A stretch of DNA of 64,000 nt from Nocardioides ganghwensis (GTDB lineage: Bacteria; Actinomycetota; Actinomycetes; Propionibacteriales; Nocardioidaceae), in the NCBI RefSeq assembly GCF_014779655.1, contig NZ_JACXYX010000010.1, positions 1 to 64,000 on the forward strand, read 5' to 3'. Position numbers and translations under genes: made by a program. The notes below the pieces were generated by a model that saw only the letters and a list, made by a program, of their open reading frames with translations, was not told the DNA's origin and did not search any database. Below are positions 18,960-27,026 of this stretch, one piece after another. Position 1 is the stretch's first letter. Every line of letters begins with the position of its first letter.

Positions 18960-20080
18960 GCGCCCCCCGTCCCGACAGCGTCCTCGCCGTCCGCGGCGCG
19001 TCCCCCTATGACGTCGTCGTCGGCCACGGGCTGTCCGGGCGGCTGCCCGCACTGCTGGGAGAGTCGGTCGAGCGGGTGGCGGTGCTCTACGCGGGCTCGC
19101 TGGGGGAGCTGGCCGACCCGGTCGTCGACGCCCTGGTCGAGCACTACGACGTGCTCGCGCTCGGGCTGCCCGACGGCGAGCGTGCCAAGACCGCGCCGGT
19201 CGCGGCGGACTGCTGGGAGGCGCTCGGCGAGGCCGGCTTCACCCGGTCCGACGCCGTCGTGACCATCGGCGGCGGAGCGACCACCGACCTCGGCGGCTTC
19301 GTCGCCGCGACCTGGCTGCGCGGCGTACGCGTCGTGCACGTGCCCACCACGCTGCTCGCGATGGTCGACGCGGCGGTCGGTGGCAAGACCGGCATCAACA
19401 CCGGGGCCGGCAAGAACCTCGTCGGGTCCTTCCACGAGCCGGCCGGCGTGCTCTGCGACCTCGCGCTCCTCGAGTCGCTGCCGCGCGACGAGCTCGTCGC
19501 CGGGCTGGGCGAGGTCGTGAAGTGCGGCTTCGTCGCCGACCCTGCGATCCTCGACGTCGTCGAGCGCACCGACCCGGCAGCGCTGACCCACGACTCCGCC
19601 GAGCTGCGCGAGCTCGTCGAGCGGGCGATCCAGGTCAAGATCGACGTGGTCGTCGACGACCTCAAGGAGACCGGCGGGCGCGACGGCCACCCCGGCCGCG
19701 AGGTGCTCAACTACGGCCACACGCTGGCGCACGCGATCGAGCGCACCAGCGACTACACCGTCCGCCACGGCGAGGCCGTCGCGATCGGCTGCGTCTACGT
19801 CGCCGAGCTCGCGGCTCGCGCCGGCTCCCTGGCCCCCGAGGTCGTCGAACGGCACCGCGCCGCGTTCGGCCGGGTCGGCCTGCCGACGTCGTACGACCCG
19901 GCATCGATGGGCGCTGCCTCCTTCGACGACCTGCACGCCGCGATGAAGGTCGACAAGAAGGCCCGGGGATCACAGCTGAGGTTCGTCGTGCTCGACGACC
20001 TGGCCGCACCCCGGATCCTGGCCGGCCCCGGCGAGGACGACCTGCGGGCGGCGTACGCCGCGATATCGTCCGCCGGGTGA
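18956..20080 (+). CDS. aroB: 3-dehydroquinate synthase
   Basis: 374 residues, NAD- and metal-dependent enzyme that cyclises DAHP to 3-dehydroquinate. Motifs: DGERAKT, the NAD loop GGGATTDLGGFVA, AAVGGKTGIN, GLGEVVKCG and the metal-binding YGHTLAHAIE. Start overlaps aroK and the stop overlaps the DUF402 gene (GTGA), so aroK, aroB and DUF402 are translationally coupled. Confidence 0.97.
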   Translation: MSAPRPDSVLAVRGASPYDVVVGHGLSGRLPALLGESVERVAVLYAGSLGELADPVVDALVEHYDVLALGLPDGERAKTAPVAADCWEALGEAGFTRSDAVVTIGGGATTDLGGFVAATWLRGVRVVHVPTTLLAMVDAAVGGKTGINTGAGKNLVGSFHEPAGVLCDLALLESLPRDELVAGLGEVVKCGFVADPAILDVVERTDPAALTHDSAELRELVERAIQVKIDVVVDDLKETGGRDGHPGREVLNYGHTLAHAIERTSDYTVRHGEAVAIGCVYVAELAARAGSLAPEVVERHRAAFGRVGLPTSYDPASMGAASFDDLHAAMKVDKKARGSQLRFVVLDDLAAPRILAGPGEDDLRAAYAAISSAG

Positions 20081-20874
20081 CCGACACCTCGGGGGACGAC
20101 GACACCGCCATCAGCGACTCGGGCGGGACGATGACGCGCCTGGTCGGACCCGCGACGCCGCGCCCCGTCGACCTGGACCTCCTCGAGGCGCAACGCTCGG
20201 TCGGCGCCGACGACGGCTGGCGTACGGACGGCACGCCCCCCTTCCTCGACCACGGCGACGTCCTGCTGTGGCGCTACGGGCCCCGGCTCGAGCCCGTGCG
20301 CGTGGTGCGCGACGACGAGCGTGGGCTGGTCGTGTGGCTGGCGGAGCACACCGAGGTGGTCACGTGGGTGCCCGTCGACGGGCGCCTGCCGCGGGAGATC
20401 CCGCTGGCCGAGCGGTTCCTGGCGGAGGGCACCACGGCCGTCAGCCGCTGGCAGGGCGGTGGGATCCTGCGGATCGCGCCGACGGGACGACCGTGGTCGG
20501 TGTGGCTGTTCTGGGAGGACGACGGCTCCTTCGCCGGGCACTACGTCAACCTCGAGCTCGCCCATCGCCGCAACGGTGCCGAGACCGCGACCCGGGACCT
20601 GGTGCTCGACCTCTGGCGGGACCCCGACGGCGAGCTGTGGCTCAAGGACGCCGACGAGCTCGAGGTCGCCGTCTCGTGCGGGCGCTACACGCGCGAGCTC
20701 GCGGACGAGGTGCGCGCAGCGGCCGAGTGGGCGCGCGCCGACCTCGTCGAGGCCGCGGACTGGCCCCTCGACGAGGAGTGGCAGGCGTGGCGACCGCCCG
20801 CCGACTGGACCGTCCCACCGCTCCCGGACACCGAGGACGTCCACTCGGCTCGCGCCACTACGCTGCCGACATGA
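20077..20874 (+). CDS. DUF402 domain protein inside the shikimate operon
   Basis: 265 residues. The central part is DUF402: WEDDGSFAGHYVNLE, then TRDLVLDLWRDPDGELWLKDADELE. Characterised DUF402 members (FomD/Ntdp type) are metal-dependent phosphohydrolases on nucleoside diphosphates or their adducts; activity here is not proven. GTG start overlaps aroB (GTGA) and its stop overlaps aroQ (ATGA), an unusual intruder between two shikimate genes. TATCGT 7 bases before the GTG may be an extra -10 box. Confidence 0.8.
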   Translation: MTDTSGDDDTAISDSGGTMTRLVGPATPRPVDLDLLEAQRSVGADDGWRTDGTPPFLDHGDVLLWRYGPRLEPVRVVRDDERGLVVWLAEHTEVVTWVPVDGRLPREIPLAERFLAEGTTAVSRWQGGGILRIAPTGRPWSVWLFWEDDGSFAGHYVNLELAHRRNGAETATRDLVLDLWRDPDGELWLKDADELEVAVSCGRYTRELADEVRAAAEWARADLVEAADWPLDEEWQAWRPPADWTVPPLPDTEDVHSARATTLPT

Positions 20875-21308
20875 CGAAGGTCCTCGTCCTCAACGGCCCC
20901 AACCTCGGGCGGCTCGGCCGCCGGCAGCCGGAGATCTACGGCTCGACGACCCACGCCGAGCTCGCCCACCAGTGCGTGGAGTGGGGCCGCGACCTCGGGT
21001 TGGACGTCGAGGTGCGCCAGACCAACCACGAGGGCGAGCTCCTCGACTGGCTCAACGCCGCGGCCGACGACGGCAACCCCGTGGTGCTCAACGCGGGTGC
21101 GTGGACCCACTACTCGCTCGCGCTGTGGGACGCGTGCGCCCAGCTCGTCGCGCCCCTGGTCGAGGTGCACATCTCCGACCCGAAGCAGCGTGCCGAGGAG
21201 TTCCGCCACACCTCCGTCGTGGAGCCGCACGCCGTGGCGACGATCGCGGGGCAGGGGATCGACGGCTACCGCCAGGCGCTCGAGCGCCTGGTCACACCCG
21301 GCCCGTGA
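20871..21308 (+). CDS. aroQ: 3-dehydroquinate dehydratase, type II
   Basis: 145 residues, usual for the small dodecameric type II enzyme. NGPNLGRLG is the N-terminal motif, YGSTTH contains the catalytic Tyr region, QTNHEGELLDW and LNAGAWTHYS follow, and EVHISDP closes the site. TACGCT 6 bases before the ATG could give an internal leaderless transcript. Its last 17 bases overlap the end of the convergent regulator gene. Confidence 0.95.
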   Translation: MTKVLVLNGPNLGRLGRRQPEIYGSTTHAELAHQCVEWGRDLGLDVEVRQTNHEGELLDWLNAAADDGNPVVLNAGAWTHYSLALWDACAQLVAPLVEVHISDPKQRAEEFRHTSVVEPHAVATIAGQGIDGYRQALERLVTPGP

Positions 21309-22086
21309 CCGCGAGTGCGGCCCGGGTCGCCGCGTCGGCCGGATAGAGCGCCTCGATCGCGAGCTCGGCGACCGTCACGTCGCCGGGCGTGCCGAAGACC
21401 GTCGTGGTCGTCAGGAAGGACAGCACGTCGTCGCCGGCCCGCAGGCGCAGGGTCAGCACGATGCCGGGCGTCGGGTGGGGGCGCGGGACCGGGAACTCCG
21501 CCAGGAGGGCAGCCAGGCGCGGGTCGCCCGTCGTGTCGTGCTCGTGCCGGATCCGCGACATGATCGCCGCGCGCCACTCGTCGAGGTTGGCGATGCGCGG
21601 GGCCAGGCCGCGCGGGTCGAGGCTGAGCCGCACCACGTTGACGGGCGGTTCGAGCACGTCGGCCGGCACGTCGGCGAGCAGGCGGTAGGCGGCCTCGTTG
21701 GCGGTGACGAGGTCCCAGCCGCCGTCGATCACCAGTGCGGGATAGGGCTCGTGCCCGGCGAGGATCTGCTCGAGAGCCTCGTTGACCTCGGCCAGGGCCG
21801 GGGCGTCGAGCGGGAGCTCGGAGGTGTCCGGGACGAAGCCGGCCGCGGCGAAGAGACGGCGTCGCTCGCGCAGGGGCACCGACAGCGCCTCGCTCAGCTG
21901 GCCGACCATGGTCGGGCTCGGCCGCGCCTTGCCGGTCTCGATGTAGGACAGGTGGCGCGTGGAGACGCCGCACCGGTCGGACAGCGCCTGCTGGGACAGC
22001 CGGCGGCGCTGACGCCAGTGCCGGACGAGCGAGCCCACGTCGGCCGGCGCCGTGCGGTCCAGGGTCGTGGTGGTCCCCAAGGTCAT
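21292..22086 (-). CDS. XRE-type regulator with MmyB-like ligand-binding domain
   Basis: 264 residues from ATG 22086 (GTG 22095 is possible). The N-terminal helix-turn-helix is clear: LVRHWRQRRRLSQQALSDRCGVSTRHLSYIETGKARPS is spread over residues 14-52. The rest fits the MmyB-like domain (LVIDGGWDLVTAN, NVVRLSLDP, TTTTVFGTP), which in relatives probably binds a fatty acid or similar ligand. These regulators usually control a neighbouring gene; the membrane protein 23 bases upstream on the same strand and the divergent PhzF gene are candidates. Tail-to-tail overlap with aroQ is 17 bases. Confidence 0.88.
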   Translation of the reverse strand: MTLGTTTTLDRTAPADVGSLVRHWRQRRRLSQQALSDRCGVSTRHLSYIETGKARPSPTMVGQLSEALSVPLRERRRLFAAAGFVPDTSELPLDAPALAEVNEALEQILAGHEPYPALVIDGGWDLVTANEAAYRLLADVPADVLEPPVNVVRLSLDPRGLAPRIANLDEWRAAIMSRIRHEHDTTGDPRLAALLAEFPVPRPHPTPGIVLTLRLRAGDDVLSFLTTTTVFGTPGDVTVAELAIEALYPADAATRAALAVTGRV

Positions 22087-22109
22087 GGTCGTCACTGTGT
22101 CAGCCCTGG

Positions 22110-22547
22110 TCAGCCCCTGCGTGCCAGCCACACCTGACCGGCGGCGAACACGCCCACCACGACCGCCTGCAGGACGGTCCAGGCGACGCCGAGCGTGGTG
22201 AGCCCGCCGAGGAGCGCGTAGTCCAGGCTGGCGACCACCCACACCACGTTGAGCGTGGCGAGGGCGGCGACGCCGCGCCGGGGGATCGGGCGTCGGGTGG
22301 CGAGGAGCGCCACACAGGCGGCGACGACGAGGAGGAAGGCGCCGAGGGAGCGTACGAGCGGTTCGGGGGCGCCGAACCAGTCGGCGAGCCAGCCGCCGGC
22401 GAGGACGTACGCGAGTCCGTTGACGCCGGTCATGGCGGCGTCGACGAGGAGGAAGGCGCCGGCGACCGGCACGGTGATGCCAGCGCGCGTGGTGGAGGCG
22501 GTGGCAGGAGCGGGGGCGGTGGTCGAGGTCTGCTGTGTCGAGGTCAT
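22110..22547 (-). CDS. Small integral membrane protein
   Basis: 145 residues with four predicted membrane segments, starting with a Thr/Ala-rich cytoplasmic tail and then AGAFLLVDAAMTGVNGLAYV. No catalytic motif is visible and I do not recognise a named family. It is the first gene of a two-gene unit with the XRE regulator (23 bases apart) and may be regulated by it. The start ATG at 22547 leaves a 96-base divergent control region shared with the PhzF-like gene. Confidence 0.75.
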   Translation of the reverse strand: MTSTQQTSTTAPAPATASTTRAGITVPVAGAFLLVDAAMTGVNGLAYVLAGGWLADWFGAPEPLVRSLGAFLLVVAACVALLATRRPIPRRGVAALATLNVVWVVASLDYALLGGLTTLGVAWTVLQAVVVGVFAAGQVWLARRG

Positions 22548-22643
22548 GGCACAAGGCTGGTGGTGCGGGCGCCGGGAGACCATGACGTGAGAGGTCATGA
22601 CGGCGCAGCCCACGCCTGATCGCTCGTCTGGTTGGATCGGCGC

Positions 22644-23483
22644 GTGCTTCCCTTCCGCCAGGTCGACGTCTTCAGTGCCGAGCCGTGGCTCGGCAACCCG
22701 CTCGCGGTCGTGCACGACGCCGACGGCGTCACCGACGCGCAGATGGCGGAGTTCGCGCGGTGGACCAACCTGTCGGAGACCACGTTCCTCTGCGCGCCGA
22801 CCGACCCGGCCGCGGACTACCGCGTCCGGATCTGGACGACCGGCGGCGAGCTGCCCTTCGCCGGGCACCCGACGATCGGCAGCGCGCACGCGTGGCTGGA
22901 GGCAGGGGGAGTGCCGCACGGGGACACCATCGTTCAGGAGTGCGGCGCGGGCCTCGTCGACGTACGCCGCTCGCCCCGGCTCGGGTTCGCCGCGCCGCCG
23001 CTGCGTCGCTCGGGCCCGGTCGAGGCCGACCTGCGTGCCCGCGTCGTCCGTGCGCTCGGGGTCACCGACGACGCGGTCGAGGACATGGCCTGGATCGACA
23101 ACGGTCCCGGGTGGGTCGGCGTGGACCTCGGCTCGGCCGCCTCCGTCGTGGCCGTCGAGCCCGACGTCGGCGCCTTCACGGACCTCAAGGTGACGATCCT
23201 CGGTCGATGGGACCCCGCTTCCGCAGCGGACCTGGGCGCCGACGTCGAGGTGCGCGCGTTCTACGCCGACGGCCGCGACTTCGGCGAGGACCCGGTCACC
23301 GGCTCGGCCAACGCCGGGCTCGCCCAGTGGCTCATCGGCACCGGTGCGCTCCCGTCGGCGTACACGTCCCGGCAGGGGAGCGTGATCGGCCGGGAGGGGC
23401 GCGTACGCCTCGAGGCGGCCGACGGACAGGTGTGGGTGTCGGGGGACGCGGTGACGCGGATCGTGGGCGAGGTCGACCTCTGA
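22644..23483 (+). CDS. PhzF-family isomerase-like protein
   Basis: 279 residues from GTG 22644 (TTG 22632 is an alternative). PhzF/epimerase fold hallmarks: FRQVDVFS start, GNPLAVV, NLSETTF with the catalytic Glu, GHPTIGSAHAW and the second-half DPVTGSANAGLAQWL. Apart from phenazine PhzF, members are of unknown substrate. No phenazine genes are nearby, so it is not evidence for phenazine production. It diverges from the membrane protein/XRE pair. Confidence 0.88.
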   Translation: MLPFRQVDVFSAEPWLGNPLAVVHDADGVTDAQMAEFARWTNLSETTFLCAPTDPAADYRVRIWTTGGELPFAGHPTIGSAHAWLEAGGVPHGDTIVQECGAGLVDVRRSPRLGFAAPPLRRSGPVEADLRARVVRALGVTDDAVEDMAWIDNGPGWVGVDLGSAASVVAVEPDVGAFTDLKVTILGRWDPASAADLGADVEVRAFYADGRDFGEDPVTGSANAGLAQWLIGTGALPSAYTSRQGSVIGREGRVRLEAADGQVWVSGDAVTRIVGEVDL

Positions 23484-23570
23484 GGCGTCGCGTCCCCGAC
23501 CCCGACGCGCGGGGAGTGCCGCCGTGGCAGGGCCGGATCGTCGGGGGAGCACGTCTGGCACACTCGGGTG

Positions 23571-23879
23571 ATGGGACCTGGCCGTAGTCCGCACCGTGTC
23601 GCCGGGCGTCGCGGGCCCAGGTCGTGGGCGCTGCTCGGTGGCATCTCGGCACTCGCGCTGGTCGCCGGGGTGGCGGTGGCACTGCGGATGGGCCATCGCG
23701 AGGACGTCGGACTCGTCGTGCTGGTAGGCGTGATGCTGGTCGTCATCGTCGGTGGGGTCGTGGGCTCCACCGAGTCGTGGTCGTCCGCATCCGACCCCGA
23801 CAACCGCCGCCCTGTTGTCGGACCACTCGGACGCGGCACCGACGCGGGGTGCGGCGGCGGCGACGTCGGCGGCTGCTGA
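23571..23879 (+). CDS. Small two-TM protein with Cys/Gly-rich tail
   Basis: 102 residues from ATG 23571 (GTG directly before it is also possible). A basic N-terminus, two membrane segments (about residues 18-37 and 45-64), a Ser/Asp/Arg-rich linker and a final GCGGGDVGGC. The gene start is close after the PhzF-like gene (87 bases). Cys/Gly-rich tails like this occur in small actinobacterial membrane proteins of unknown role and could bind metal. I do not recognise a function. Confidence 0.6.
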   Translation: MGPGRSPHRVAGRRGPRSWALLGGISALALVAGVAVALRMGHREDVGLVVLVGVMLVVIVGGVVGSTESWSSASDPDNRRPVVGPLGRGTDAGCGGGDVGGC

Positions 23880-23956
23880 GTCGTCATGGTCGCGCCTGGC
23901 CGGGATCGACCGGCACGGTTCGCGCCCCTCCCGCCCGATCCGGCCACGGGGCCCTG

Positions 23957-23972
23957 ACTGGTCCAGACATGC
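23957..23972 (+). promoter_or_regulatory. Partial dre-like GntR operator candidate
   Basis: ACTGGTCCAGAC begins here and is identical over 12 bases to the palindromic site at 61979-61994; the right arm is not conserved (ATGC). Weak candidate for a GntR/DasR-type half-site upstream of the gene at 24058. Confidence 0.3.
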
Positions 23973-24044
23973 GTAGTAATGCCGATGCCGGCTGTCGGAC
24001 CGCCGAGCCACACTCGGGGGAGGCGGTCACGAGGTCGTGTCGCC

Positions 24045-24053
24045 GGGGGAGGG
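24045..24053 (+). promoter_or_regulatory. Strong Shine-Dalgarno site
   Basis: GGGGGAGGG ends 4 bases before ATG 24058 and decides that start over an in-frame GTG at 24037. Upstream, 23880-24044 holds no gene I can support. Confidence 0.6.
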
Positions 24054-24057
24054 AACC

Positions 24058-24246
24058 ATGAGGAGCGTCGTCAGCAGGAGCGCGCACGCCGACCAGCTCG
24101 AGGCCGAGGTCCGCGATGCCATGTGCTGCGTGCCGACCGACCGGTGCTGGGACTGCCAGGTCAAGCTGGGAGAGGTGCGGGCTGCGCGACGCGACGCGGT
24201 GCTCCACCGGCTCGGCACCGTACGCCCGAGGCGGTCGGTCCGGTGA
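24058..24246 (+). CDS. Small Cys-containing hypothetical protein
   Basis: 62 residues. The centre carries CCVPTDRCWDCQ, four Cys that could form a zinc knuckle, between an acidic and a basic helix. The start has one of the few strong ribosome sites in the window. The stop overlaps the next gene by GTGA. The pair looks like a two-gene unit; function unknown. Confidence 0.6.
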   Translation: MRSVVSRSAHADQLEAEVRDAMCCVPTDRCWDCQVKLGEVRAARRDAVLHRLGTVRPRRSVR

Positions 24247-24581
24247 TCGTCCGCGACGGTGCGGCCGGGGCAGGCAGCGGGGGACGCGTGCCTCCGTCCG
24301 TCGTCGGCACCGGCAGGCGCGAGCGCCGCGAGGCCGCACGGGGGCGCGCTGCCCTCGAGTTCGGGGGACAGGCTGCGGCGGCGCTCGACCTGCTGGAGCT
24401 GCTCGAGCTCGCTTGGCACGACACCCGCGGTGACATCACGCCGCCCGCGGAGGTCGTCGAGGACGTGTGGCGGGTCGCGGGGGGCGACCTGGGCCGGCTC
24501 GCCTCGGCGGCGCGGCTCGCCGTCACCGACCGGCGGGAGCTGCGGGTGGCCGCCGACCGGGTGCGGGCGCTCGTCCCCTAG
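24243..24581 (+). CDS. Hypothetical helical protein coupled to the Cys protein
   Basis: 112 residues from the GTG overlapping the previous stop. The first third is Gly/Arg-rich, then a helical domain: ALDLLELLELAWHD, ITPPAEVVEDVW, LARLAVTD-like end. The latter half looks globular and conserved in style; I do not recognise a named domain. Its TAG shares bases with the stop of the convergent SDR gene. Confidence 0.62.
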   Translation: MIVRDGAAGAGSGGRVPPSVVGTGRRERREAARGRAALEFGGQAAAALDLLELLELAWHDTRGDITPPAEVVEDVWRVAGGDLGRLASAARLAVTDRRELRVAADRVRALVP

Positions 24582-25228
24582 AGCGAGGCCAGCCAGTCCT
24601 CGATCGGGACGTCTCCGTCGCCGAAGACCAGGGTCTTCCGGTGGGCGCGGGTGTCGCCCAGCACCGCGAGGGCGACCTGCGCGACGAGCTCGCGCGAGGT
24701 CGTGTCGCCGTCCTGGAAGCCGGCGCCCGGGTTGACCGACCCGGTGGCCGGCTCGGTCGTCAGGGAGCCGGGGGCGAGGACCGTCCAGTCGAGGCCGGAG
24801 GAGCGCAGGTGCTCGTCGGCGGCGATCTTGGCGTCCTGGTAGGGCCGGAACGGGTCGTCCTCGGGCACGAGCGCGTCGGGCGTCGAGCCGGAGAACGACA
24901 CCATCACGTAGCGGCCGACCCCGGCAGCCTTTGCGGCCTCCATCGACCGGATCGCCGCGTCGCGGTCCACGCCGTACGTCCGCTCGGGGTCACCGCCGCC
25001 CGCGCCGGCCGACCACACCACCGCATCCTGTCCGGAGAGCAGGTCGGAGAGCGCCGCCGTGTCCGCGTCCTCCACCGACGAGACGAGGGCGGTCGCCCCC
25101 GTCGCCTCGACGTCCGCGACGTGGTCGGGGTTGCGGATGACCGAGGTGACCTCGTGACCCGCCTCGACCAGCATCGGAGCCAGGAGGAGAGCGATCTTGC
25201 CGTGTCCGCCGAAGATGGTGACTCGCAT
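24578..25228 (-). CDS. NAD(P)-binding atypical short-chain dehydrogenase
   Basis: 216 residues with an N-terminal Rossmann motif (FGGHGKIALLLAPML) and the NAD(P)H-binding family pattern: SVIRNPDH, AVVWSAGAGGG, MVSFSGS and the YxxxK-like PYQDAKIAADEHLR, then LAPGSLT. These atypical SDRs act as reductases or redox sensors. TAGCGT on the minus strand, 7 bases before the ATG, is a likely leaderless -10 box. It diverges from the broken phosphotransferase gene. Confidence 0.88.
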   Translation of the reverse strand: MRVTIFGGHGKIALLLAPMLVEAGHEVTSVIRNPDHVADVEATGATALVSSVEDADTAALSDLLSGQDAVVWSAGAGGGDPERTYGVDRDAAIRSMEAAKAAGVGRYVMVSFSGSTPDALVPEDDPFRPYQDAKIAADEHLRSSGLDWTVLAPGSLTTEPATGSVNPGAGFQDGDTTSRELVAQVALAVLGDTRAHRKTLVFGDGDVPIEDWLASL

Positions 25229-25260
25229 GGGAGCGACGCTAGCGCGGCTACGGTGAACCG

Positions 25261-25886
25261 GTGCAGACCTCGACCCACGGCCTGACCATCGGGGCGACCG
25301 CGCACGCGCCCGGCCTCGCCCCGCGGCCGCTGCGCCGCGAGGACGGGGAGACGCCGGTGATCGTGATGGAGCGGATCCCCGGCGATCCGCTCGGTCCACG
25401 CCCGCTGACGACCGTGCAGACGGAGGCCCTCGGCGCGTCGCTGCGCCGGCTGTACGGCGTACCGGTCGAGCTGGTCCGGGAGGCAGGCGTCGGCCCGCGA
25501 CGCCACGGCGCCGCCGAGCACGCGCAGGTGATGCGGGAGTGGCTCGCCGGTGACCACGACCTGGGGGAGTGCCTGGACCCGGTGCTGGTCGGCGAGGCAG
25601 TGGACGTGGCGCGGGCCTTCGTGGCCTCAGCGACCCGGCGTACGAGCTCGCCGACCGCGTCGAGCACATCGGCAGCCGCCTGCCCGGCGTGTACGACGTG
25701 CGGGCCCTGGCGGACGCGGTCGGCCTGGACGCCGAGGCCCGGGAGCGCCTGGAGGCCTACCGCCCGCTGTGGGCCGCGTTCTGGCTGGTGATGCTCCTGC
25801 CGGGCAACGGCGGGTGGCGGCGCAACCCGCGCGGCACCACCGAGGGGCAGGCCCGGCATTTCATGGCTCTCGCGGCCCGCGACTAG
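25261..25886 (+). pseudogene. Decayed aminoglycoside-phosphotransferase-like gene
   Basis: A leaderless promoter (TACGGT at 25249-25254, 6 bases before GTG 25261) and the opening THGLTIGA survive, but the text jumps straight to HAPGLAPRPL, missing the usual nucleotide-binding segment of about 30 residues. The frame continues through VVVM-like IVMERIPGDPLG to about 25625, where it changes: the other frame resumes with [15 protein letters not shown] and runs to 25886. Lost at that junction are the catalytic HGDxxxxN and metal-binding Asp motifs. So the gene has at least two internal deletions and cannot make an active kinase. Confidence 0.82.
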
Positions 25887-25930
25887 ACTGGCGCGTCGGC
25901 GCCGGCCCCTGTGGCCGCGGCACCTGCACC

Positions 25931-25936
25931 TTGACA
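25931..25936 (+). promoter_or_regulatory. Possible -35 element upstream of efp
   Basis: A perfect TTGACA lies 34 bases before the efp ATG; no convincing -10 box is seen at the right distance. TAGACT at 25884-25889, over the end of the pseudogene, is another -10 candidate. Confidence 0.3.
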
Positions 25937-25969
25937 CCTGGACACGCGACGAAGGCGGAGATCGAGCAC

Positions 25970-26533
25970 ATGGCAAGCACCAACGACCTCAAGAACGGCA
26001 TGGTCCTCAGGATCGAGGGTCAGCTCTGGGCCGTCGTCGAGTTCCAGCACGTCAAGCCCGGCAAGGGCCCGGCCTTCGTGCGCACCAAGCTCCGCAACGT
26101 CGAGTCGGGCAAGAACGTCGACAAGACCTTCAACGCCGGCACCAAGGTCGAGACGGCCAACGTCGACAAGCGGACCATGCAGTACCTCTACAACGACGGC
26201 TCGTCCTACGTCTTCATGGACACCAGCACCTACGAGCAGCTCGAGGTCTCGCCCGAGGTCGTCGGCGACGCCAAGAACTTCATGCTGGAGAACCAGGAGG
26301 CGATCGTCGCCACCAACGACGGCCGCGTCCTGTTCATCGAGCTCCCCGCCTCGGTCGAGCTGCTGATCGCCGAGACCGAGCCGGGGCTGCAGGGCGACCG
26401 CTCGACCGGTGGTACCAAGCCGGCCACGCTGGAGACCGGTCACACGATCGCGGTGCCGCTGTTCATCACCACCGGCGAGAAGGTCAAGGTCGACACCCGC
26501 GACTCGTCCTACCTCGGCCGCGTCAAGGCCTGA
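25970..26533 (+). CDS. efp: Elongation factor P
   Basis: 187 residues, normal for EF-P, which relieves ribosome stalling at proline runs. The three beta-barrel domains are present; the tip loop [15 protein letters not shown] holds the conserved Lys, and the C-terminal signature [16 protein letters not shown] is intact. nusB follows after 7 bases. In actinobacteria efp and nusB usually follow aroQ; here they are separated from it by a 4.6-kb accessory block. Confidence 0.97.
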   Translation: MASTNDLKNGMVLRIEGQLWAVVEFQHVKPGKGPAFVRTKLRNVESGKNVDKTFNAGTKVETANVDKRTMQYLYNDGSSYVFMDTSTYEQLEVSPEVVGDAKNFMLENQEAIVATNDGRVLFIELPASVELLIAETEPGLQGDRSTGGTKPATLETGHTIAVPLFITTGEKVKVDTRDSSYLGRVKA

Positions 26534-26540
26534 CGCAGAC

Positions 26541-26951
26541 GTGGCAGCCCGTTCCAAGGCCCGCAAGCGCGCGCTGGACATCCTGTTCGCCTCCGAGCTC
26601 CGCTCGGAGGACCCGGTGGTGGCGCTCGACCGCGCCATCGAGGCCGGCGAGGGGCCGACCAACGACTACACCAGCACGCTGGTGCGGGGCGTGGTCGAGC
26701 ACCGTGAGCGCATCGACGAGGTGCTCACCACCTACAGCAAGGGGTGGACCCTCAGCCGGATGCCGGCCGTCGACCGCAACGTGCTCCGCATCGGCGTCTA
26801 CGAGCTCCTCTGGGGCGACGACGACGTGCCGGAGACGGTCGCCGTGAGCGAGGCCCTGCAGCTGGTGCAGGACCTCTCCACCGACGACTCGCCCGCCTTC
26901 GTCAACGGACTCCTGGGCTCGATCCAGCGCGACCGCGCCACCCTGGTCTAG
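26541..26951 (+). CDS. nusB: Transcription antitermination factor NusB
   Basis: 136 residues from GTG 26541, a normal NusB. RSKARKRALDILFASELR opens the protein (residues 4-21), LVRGVVEHRERID, MPAVDRNVLRIGVYELL and AVSEALQLVQDLSTDDSPAFVNGLL follow. With NusE it binds boxA RNA and supports rRNA transcription. It follows efp by 7 bases. No further conserved partners (bldD, pyrimidine genes) follow directly. Confidence 0.95.
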   Translation: MAARSKARKRALDILFASELRSEDPVVALDRAIEAGEGPTNDYTSTLVRGVVEHRERIDEVLTTYSKGWTLSRMPAVDRNVLRIGVYELLWGDDDVPETVAVSEALQLVQDLSTDDSPAFVNGLLGSIQRDRATLV

Positions 26952-27014
26952 GGCACGCCGGCGCCGGGCTCACCCTCAGGGGTCGGAGGGCTCGCGGCTT
27001 CGGTCGTCAGGTCC

Positions 27015-27020
27015 TAGGTT
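27015..27020 (+). promoter_or_regulatory. -10 box, leaderless promoter of the DUF1206 gene
   Basis: TAGGTT is 6 bases before ATG 27027. Confidence 0.5.
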
Positions 27021-27026
27021 GAGCCC

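Noticed and set aside
22644..23483. Phenazine biosynthesis gene
   Set aside because: Only the generic PhzF fold is present and no other phenazine genes are nearby.
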